Below, in pieces: positions 57,401 to 64,000 of a stretch of DNA of 64,000 nucleotides (position 1 is the first letter of the stretch; each line of letters opens with the position of its first letter). The translations under genes were made by a program, and so were the position numbers. The stretch comes from Lamellibrachia columna (Eukaryota; Annelida; Polychaeta; Sabellida; Siboglinidae), in assembly GCA_963662155.1 (NCBI GenBank), contig OY759262.1, positions 56,531,990 through 56,595,989 of the forward strand. Reading direction: 5' to 3'. A model generated the notes under the pieces. It ran no database searches, was not told where the DNA came from, and worked only from the letters and a program-made list of their open reading frames with translations.

Positions 57401-58439
57401 TATTTCTAGAACTATTTCAGGTGACACTGGATACATTATTTCGTTGTATTCCCTTTTGTGTGCGTAATAACACGATCATTCTCTAAAAAAAAACATTTTA
57501 TTTATTTGATGTAGTGAACCTGTAAGAAAACCGAATAATAGGTGAACAGGAGGAGGGCCTGCACGCAGTAATTAACGGAACACAATTAAGTAAGTGGACA
57601 ACTTTGTGTATTTGGGCGGAACAGTATATGAGGTCGGATGAGGTAGCTAGGAGACACAGAGGCGGTTGCAAGCAGGAGCAGCAATATAGAGGAGGGTGGA
57701 AAGTAGTAGGTGGGACACAAAGGTGACGAAACAGCTACATGAAAAGGTGTTGGAAGCCTGCGTAATAGCACCTTGTGCATATGGGTGAGAACAGTTGCAC
57801 TGACAGAAACATAGGAACATGACCCGAAAATCGGGATGGATGCAGTCAACTTATCAAAAGGGCAGAACATATTAATTGGCCTCCAATGATCAATAGACCA
57901 GGGCGGAAGGTGAAACAGTAAACAAACAATATCTACCAACAATTTCATAATTTGTTGTAGTGAAACTGTAAGGGACCCAGTCGACAATCACATTCCCCGA
58001 ACATTGTATTCGCTTCGATGCACAAACAGGTTCACAGCACACTTCCGGAACAACAATGAAATTGCTATGGACAATGTAAGTTGTATTATGATATAAACTT
58101 ACAACAATCCTTTAGGAATATCCAATAAAAAAAATTCAACAGAAGCCTAATCAAAATGGCGTCATGAAGCAACTAAAATTATTTTGTTTAGAAGCAGGCT
58201 TACAGTTGGGGGATTTTCTTCAGTCGTTTAAGTGGCTGATGTAATACGATGCGTCAAATTGCTTATTTGATGAGGGAGTTACCATACATGAAATCATGGA
58301 GTAGAGACCAAGTGTGTTTAAGCGTCTGAGCGTTCCTGTCGCCACTATTCTTCGACGGTCGCAGGCAACCAGGAGTGTTCGTCCTGGCTTTCGTTTCTAC
58401 AAATATTCTCCCCTGTGCTCTTCAACTGTTAACTACTGC
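57401..58439. other. No gene; possible Gypsy LTR end
   Basis: 58365-58405 (GAGTGTTCGTCCTGGCTTTCG) matches 61471-61500 near a Gypsy 3' LTR, so part of this region may be a decayed LTR. A 133-aa minus-strand frame at 57586-57987 has no support. Confidence 0.35.
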
Positions 58440-58648
58440 TACTGCTACTGCGACTGCTGTAACTACTGCCGCTACTACTTCCTCAGCCGCTACCGCTGCC
58501 GCCGCCGCCAAAGCTGGTGTTGCTATGGCTACAACTGCTGCTGCTGCTGCTACTACTACTGCTACTACTACTACTAAAAATATTAGTAATAATAATAATA
58601 TTACACTACTGCTACATCTACTACTACTGCTACTATTACCACCATCAT

Positions 58649-58681
<33 letters not shown>

Positions 58682-58713
58682 CACTACCACTACTACTACT
58701 ACTACTACTAGCA

Positions 58714-58750
<37 letters not shown>

Positions 58751-58765
58751 GGCTTAATAACAATA
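58440..58765. repeat. (TAC)n / (TAA)n trinucleotide arrays
   Basis: Runs of TAC/GCT/ACT and then TAA units. Frames on both strands are low complexity. Confidence 0.93.
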
Positions 58766-59204
58766 ATAATAACAATAAATTGTCTAGTAATTTCACCGAA
58801 ATAAATTAACAACGTTATACACGCATGAACTTTATTACACTCAATGGTTATAAGTCACGACATAACTCTCGAATATATTGATTCACAGCGACGTTATCAA
58901 CAAATTAACATTCAGAATGTTATTAACTAGTGTATGAAGCAAACGGTGCAGTTGTTGTAAACGCTGCATGTATAATGCATAAAGTGTGAATTGTGGATAA
59001 TTGTTGATTATTATCAACATCAATATCATGATATTCACTCACGACTTTGATGGATGCGCAAATAAGAATAACGATTCAAACACGAATAATTTTGCGATAT
59101 GTTCAGTCTCATACGACGTTATCGAAACGCCCGTCGTTTAGCTATGGCGCTGTCACTTTGCTTAGCTGCAATTGCAACTAGGCGGTTTATACACTAGGCT
59201 ACGC
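58766..59204. other. No gene seen
   Basis: AT-rich spacer. Confidence 0.4.
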
Positions 59205-59402
59205 CGGTGGTTCTTTTACGTCCCTAATTAAATGAGAAGGGACCGAAATTAACCTGATCATCCGAGTCACGAGGGATACACAATCCCCAATGTTGACAGC
59301 CAGGTTTTTATACCAAACATAACCCATGCCCGGTCCGAGTCTTGAACTCAGAACTCTGTAATGTAAAGACGATGTGCTTAACCAATACATTACCGCGCCT
59401 CT
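59205..59402 (-). mobile_element. tRNA-derived SINE, copy 2
   Basis: The minus strand starts GAGGCGCGGTAATGTATTGG (box-A-like GGTTAAGC follows), then CAGAGTTCTGAGTTCAAGAC (box B) and a body ending near GGGACGTAAAAGAACCACCG. This is a tRNA-like head plus body of about 200 bp, without a clear poly(A). Confidence 0.65.
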
Positions 59403-59414
59403 CCAAGCCATTTT

Positions 59415-59900
59415 CATCCACGTTTGACATGTGCCGTTCTCGCCCTGATCTTGATCGAATGTTTAACTAAGCAGTCACAGAAAATTACAGTGCAAATTAT
59501 AAGGATGCGTCACGACGGTACTGCTCCAACTGGTCGACGTGCGACCTTCCCCATCGATCAAGGCGCCTACGGCTGTGTCGTCTTCACAAAGGGAGCAGAA
59601 AAACAACCATTACCTGTTGGTGTAAGATGTTTTCGTATCATATATATTATGTTCCGCCTACTTTAAAATCACTTTGGATGCCAACTTGTAAGTATTTTTA
59701 CAACAGTCTTTCTTTCTACTAGTGTTGCGAATGAGGAAGGGCATATATATATATATATATATATCGCTCTGAAACTACTTAGTTTTTTCTTTTGAAATGT
59801 TACAAGTAAGACGTCTTAGGCGATATAACATGTGATGACATATTTGAATCTCCCACGATCCAAAGCTCATTTTGTCTGAGTTATATGTCTGGGTCGCGGG
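59415..59900. repeat. Local duplication, copy 2
   Basis: Partner of 56776-57400, together with the adjacent SINE, so SINE plus flank were duplicated as one piece 2.6 kb apart. The open frame includes FPIDQGAYGCVVFTKGAEKQ. Confidence 0.6.
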
Positions 59901-60469
59901 TATTGGTATGAATCTGAATTGTATATATATATATATATACATTAAATCTTGTTATATTGTTTATGTGTTTGTTTTAAGCAGTCAGCGTCCCGTGTTAACC
60001 CTTTCCTTATTTATGCAATATGTTGATCGTTATATCGTAATCTGAACAGTGCTTTTGTGCTTTTTATTGTTGTTTTTCCCAAAGGCGAGTTTACGAGGCT
60101 TTGTTGCAGACAGTTTTGATTCAATGCATTCACGTGACCTGTGTGACACTTTGTATTTTCACACTTATGTTCAAGCGAATTCTTCCATAAGGGATTTTAG
60201 AACGCCTTATTGCATACTTTGATTTGAATGCATACATAATTTTTCACAGCAAGGATTTGTTTTACTATTGTTATATTATATATTATATTACATATTATTT
60301 TATATTATTTTTTCCCGATGAGATTTTTGTGTTAACTGATGAACTGTCTTTCATCGACATATATGTAGACCATTGTTTTCACGTTTAGTACGTTGATGTT
60401 GGCTGTTAGGCTATCTCATCGATATACACGTATAATGTTTTCTGTCGGTGCAATTTCTGTCGGCACAAG
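59901..60469. other. No gene seen
   Basis: AT-rich, short (AT)n patches. Confidence 0.4.
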
Positions 60470-60932
60470 TTCTACCACGACGAAAAGGCAGGTCTGAAGA
60501 AAGAAATCCTGAAGCCGGGAAATCAAGTAAGGGTACACCTGCAAGGCAAGTGTTGAAGAGCAGTTGTCAGCAAACACCTGCCTGAACCAAGATCATATCA
60601 AGTAGAGACTGATGATGGAAAGCGATACCGTCGCAATCGGATGCACATAAATCGCAACAATGGCTTACCAATGGCACGACGCGAGCTCTTTCGTACAATG
60701 CAAGCGACAGCTCTGTGCACTGTCAATAACGCATCCACGGCAACTAGAGATACCGCGCGACCATCAGATGAGTCAACCATCTCGACCACCTGTGATGACA
60801 CAACCGACAATTCAACCATCATCGACGAGTTTACACCCGACGTGGACGAGAAGTCAAATCACCGCAATGGACAAAGGACTGTGTACTACAGCTGACTACC
60901 ATGAATCTTAGTCAACTTTAAAAAAGGGAGAT
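60470..60932 (+). mobile_element. Ty3/Gypsy pol 3' end and polypurine tract
   Basis: Reads LKPGNQVRVHLQGK, a TGA, then PRSYQVETDDGKRYRRNRMH and a polar tail ending TGA 60893-60895. This is the conserved C-terminus of Gypsy integrases. AAAAAAGGGAGA at 60919-60932 is a polypurine tract directly before TGTCATATA. Confidence 0.75.
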
Positions 60933-61520
60933 GTCATATAATGTGGTGATAAATATTTAACAAGACACGGAAGTGAGAAACGAAAGTTGGCCTCCATATT
61001 TCGATCTTGTAGTTTGTGTTCATTAAAACAATGTTAATCAAAGCCATCCGTTTTTATTAACTAGACATATGACAGAAGGGACCAGGTGAAATAAAGAGGT
61101 GTACGTAAAAAATAAGAAGAAATGACACAGCGCGGCTTTTAGAGGGACTTCAAACATTGAAGATTTCAATCTGCTGCCTAGTGCACTATTCGTGTCCATT
61201 GCAACCGATAGCACTGAAAATGTTGGTGATACACCAAGCACTCCTATCGGTTGCAGTCGATTGCTACCGATAACAGTGTTTGGTGTGTCAACGGTATTAG
61301 TTAGACGTTCGATTTGATTCGCCAACAGTGGCTTATGGTAGGGGGAGGGGGCTTTGGGATGAGAAGTTTTCACTAATTAACCTGTTGCATCATAACATGG
61401 TAGCACGGGAGATTAAGCGGCCCTACTTTGCCCCTTCGGAATTATAAATACTCCAGTATTCGCCAGCTATCGTGAGTGTTCGTCCCGGCTTTCGTTTTTC
61501 AAAATATTAATATTCTCCTC
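60933..61520 (+). mobile_element. Probable Gypsy 3' LTR
   Basis: Starts TGTCATATAATG immediately after the polypurine tract. The right end is not certain; the U5-like GAGTGTTCGTCCCGGCTTTCG at 61471 also occurs near 58372. No intact partner LTR is in the window. Confidence 0.5.
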
Positions 61521-62719
61521 TGGCTCACGACAAGATCCGACTTCGAACATGTAGTGTTCGTGTTTCCGATCACCTTGGCTGCGTGGGAACGTGCTCAGCC
61601 TCCCATGGATGCTTCCATCGACGTCTGTGACTGCTCCATCACAACAAAACTCTGCATCCGTGATACTGGTGTTGTGTTCGATGATAACGCAAATAAGGCG
61701 CAGCAGCGTGGCGTCTTTTACATTGCAACGTAATAGATTATTATTACTTAATTTCCTTTCTATTACTATTACTATTACATGCTGAAGGCAATGTAATATA
61801 TTACTATTACTATTACATTTAAAGCTATTACTATTAATAATACATTTCCATCGGAACTATTTTCTTTCGATTAAACATTTAACATATTTAATCACTTACA
61901 AAGATTCAAATTAACTGATGTATAATTAATTAAATTACAACTATCTCATCAATTTCCCAATTAAATTAGCCTCACACAATTCCACTCGATTGTAGAAGTT
62001 TCATATATTCATTGGAACGAAACAGAAAAGCATACTGCTCAGCTACTGCTTGGTGGACAGTTAATTATTAGCTCAAGGATAGGATGTTTTTCACACTTTT
62101 GCTCAATAGTGTGCAAGCTAGCTACCAACTAAGAAAAGTTGGTATAAGCCCCTGGATGTTTTTTCAAATATTACCCAGCATGGCAGGCTGGCAGCTAGGT
62201 TTGGGAGATGGCAATGGCTGGTTGATTGATTCAGATGTTAAAGATTGTTTACTGCAGGAAGCTTGAAACCCTTATCCAGCTTCAGTGAATAAATTAATAG
62301 GCTTCTGTGAAAAGGATAGATGGTAGCTTCAAATGACACATTAACCATGCAGCAATCACACTGTCACTGTCTCCTGCTAACAGTGCTACAGTTCATTGAC
62401 CGTCATGATTCGGATAGTAAACTATTGTATCACCACTGTTTGGAAATAAATAAATACACTGCATGTGAAAGACTGAACATGATGCTTGTCCAAGTCCTAG
62501 TATGTCAAAATACAGAATTTGTTGGTCTGATTATTTTCAATGAAATTGAATTTTCGTGTGATTGAACTGTTCAATTGTAATAGCAAAACAGTAGTTAAAT
62601 TACTATTACTTTGCTTTTTATTACTATTACTATAGCATTGCGTTATGTTCCATCTATTACTATTACTTGAACAATTGTAATCGTTACTATTAAAATTACA
62701 TATTACTATTACCCCAGGC
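61521..62719. other. No gene; ATTACT microsatellites
   Basis: ATTACT/TATTAC runs at 61745-61860 and 62590-62715. The second directly precedes the LINE endonuclease start. Short frames between show no resemblance to known proteins. Confidence 0.5.
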
Positions 62720-64000
62720 CAGATTGCCAGATGGCATGCTGTCAAATTCGCAGCATCGCTAACATTAGGCAATCTCTTTCTACTATGGTAGAAGATATTG
62801 ACCCTCACATAATTGGTATAACTGAATCATGGGCCAACATAGATATAACAGATGCTGAATTAGGACTGACAGGATATGCAATGTTTAGGAAAGATCGAAT
62901 AGGAAGAAGGGGCGGGGGAGTTATTTTATATGTTAAAGAATCTATTCAGGCTTATGAAATAAAACTAGAAAGGGAAGCAGATTGCGATGAAGCTGTTTGG
63001 TGCAAAATTGTTTCAGGAAATTCAAAATTAACTATTGGATTAGTTTACCGAAGTCCAAACATAAACGAAGAGGATAACACAAAAAAACGCTATAAAGGAA
63101 GTTAGTAAAGGGGAATGTATCATAATGGGAGATTTTAACCATGGACACATGCAATGGAATTCTCTAGAGAGCACAGGGATTGAGGACCAACAATTTATAT
63201 TTTTAATCCAGGATAGCTTTCTTACTCAGCACGTACTAGAACCAACCAGGGGAGAAAATGTATTAGATATCGTTTTGTCATCACAAAAAGAATTAGTGGA
63301 CAATGTAAACATATTTGAACCATTGGGTAATAGTGACCATAATCAAATACATTTTGACATCAATGTAAAATCAGAAAGCAAAAATAAGAAAACGTACAAG
63401 AGAAACTTCCACAAAGGTAACTACAAAGATATGAGAAAATACTTAGCAAATCTAGATTGGAATAACATGCTGATGAATAAGACCGCAATTGAATGTTGGA
63501 ATATTGTAAAATATGAAATTGAGAGTATCATCGATAAATTTGTTCCCTTCGAAAAACAAGGAAAACGGTGTAGAAAGAAACACTTGTCAAAAGAGGCTAT
63601 TAGAAAAATAATGCTAAAACAAACTATGTGGAGGGTTTATAGGCGTACCAGAAAGGAAGAAGACTATGCAAAATACAAAGAGGCACTTAATGCAGCGACA
63701 ACTGAAATCAGACAATCTAAAAGAAGCTATGAGCAAAAACTAGCATGTAACATAAAAAATGACAGCAAGAGTTTTTATGCATATGTCAGGAGTAAACAAA
63801 ACGTACAAGACAAGGTTGGACCTCTAGAAGACAGTGCTGGAAATATAATATCACAGGGTTTTTTAATGGCGGAATACCTAAATGGTTACTTCAGTTCAGT
63901 GTTTACCAAAGAAGATATTAGTTCATTACCAGTTGCTGATGCTAAATTTCAGGGGGCTAAATCTGACTATTTAGGTCCGTTAATTGTAACTCCAGAATTG
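62720..64000 (+). mobile_element. LINE polymerase (CR1/L2-like), near-intact, runs off the window
   Basis: Apurinic-like endonuclease domain: IIGITESWANIDITDAELGL, GRRGGGVILYVKESI, AVWCKI, LVYRSPN. After one frameshift in an A7 run near 63081 it continues GDFNHGHMQWNS, LEPTRGENVLDIVLSS and NSDHNQIHFDINVK, the end of the endonuclease. A linker and the first part of the RT region follow, open to the window edge. Relics of the same family are at 43731-44765 and 54270-55850. Confidence 0.9.

Noticed and set aside
58314..58809. Frames with Ala/Thr/Leu/Ile runs on both strands
   Set aside because: Trinucleotide microsatellite.

Overview
The window is AT-rich animal nuclear DNA, most likely from a marine invertebrate such as a lophotrochozoan. 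It contains a spliced DEG/ENaC-type channel gene, many degenerate retroelements (Ty3/Gypsy, CR1/L2/Jockey-like LINEs, a tRNA-derived SINE), long composite repeats and large microsatellites. No bacterial-style operon, CRISPR array, rRNA or intact tRNA gene was seen.

Layout. 1-6480: composite interspersed repeats, a 17-bp minisatellite, an (AT)n tract, a palindrome and a LINE 3' fragment. 7623-20528, minus strand: an eight-exon DEG/ENaC gene. All seven intron junctions are phase compatible and the joined coding length is 2811 nt (936 codons plus stop). One exon of 1555 bp adds several hundred residues to the ectodomain. 21032-38307: a Maverick/Polinton (adintovirus-like) element of 17,276 bp. 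It has 189-bp terminal inverted repeats starting AGT and ending ACT, and a perfect 6-bp target duplication (CACCAT) on both sides. It starts about 500 bp upstream of the predicted channel start codon. 38314-64000: retroelement and repeat country, including a pseudo-exon copied from the channel gene (49884-49970), a LINE insertion whose empty site is also present in the window (50736-51533 against about 40866), two SINE copies in a local duplication, a Gypsy 3' end with polypurine tract, and a fairly fresh LINE running off the right edge.

Inside the Polinton, the right-hand block (26.9-37.6 kb, all plus strand) carries the core virus-like set: protein-primed-type DNA polymerase B, FtsK/HerA-type packaging ATPase, a small hydrophobic virion-type protein, a conserved hypothetical, two tiny membrane ORFs, a chromodomain integrase, a membrane protein with a huge (CAG)70 tract, penton-like protein, basic core/minor capsid protein, major capsid protein and adenain-like protease. 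Most are broken by nonsense codons or frameshifts, so this is a decayed or poorly polished copy. The left-hand block (21.8-25.9 kb) is accessory: a spliced minus-strand gene, a NADAR-type ADP-ribose glycosidase homologue, an RPA70 C-terminal (zinc-ribbon OB fold) ssDNA-binding homologue, a Ser-rich ORF and a Pro-rich ORF.

The most interesting points are: (i) each TIR carries two near-consensus CTCF-type motifs; (ii) a NADAR gene and an RPA-C-like gene sit side by side in a Polinton; (iii) related CCTCTGGCG repeats flank the core gene block; (iv) a recurrent TATA-type promoter element; (v) the enlarged ectodomain of the DEG/ENaC channel. Family assignments rest on motif recognition by eye; no database search was run.
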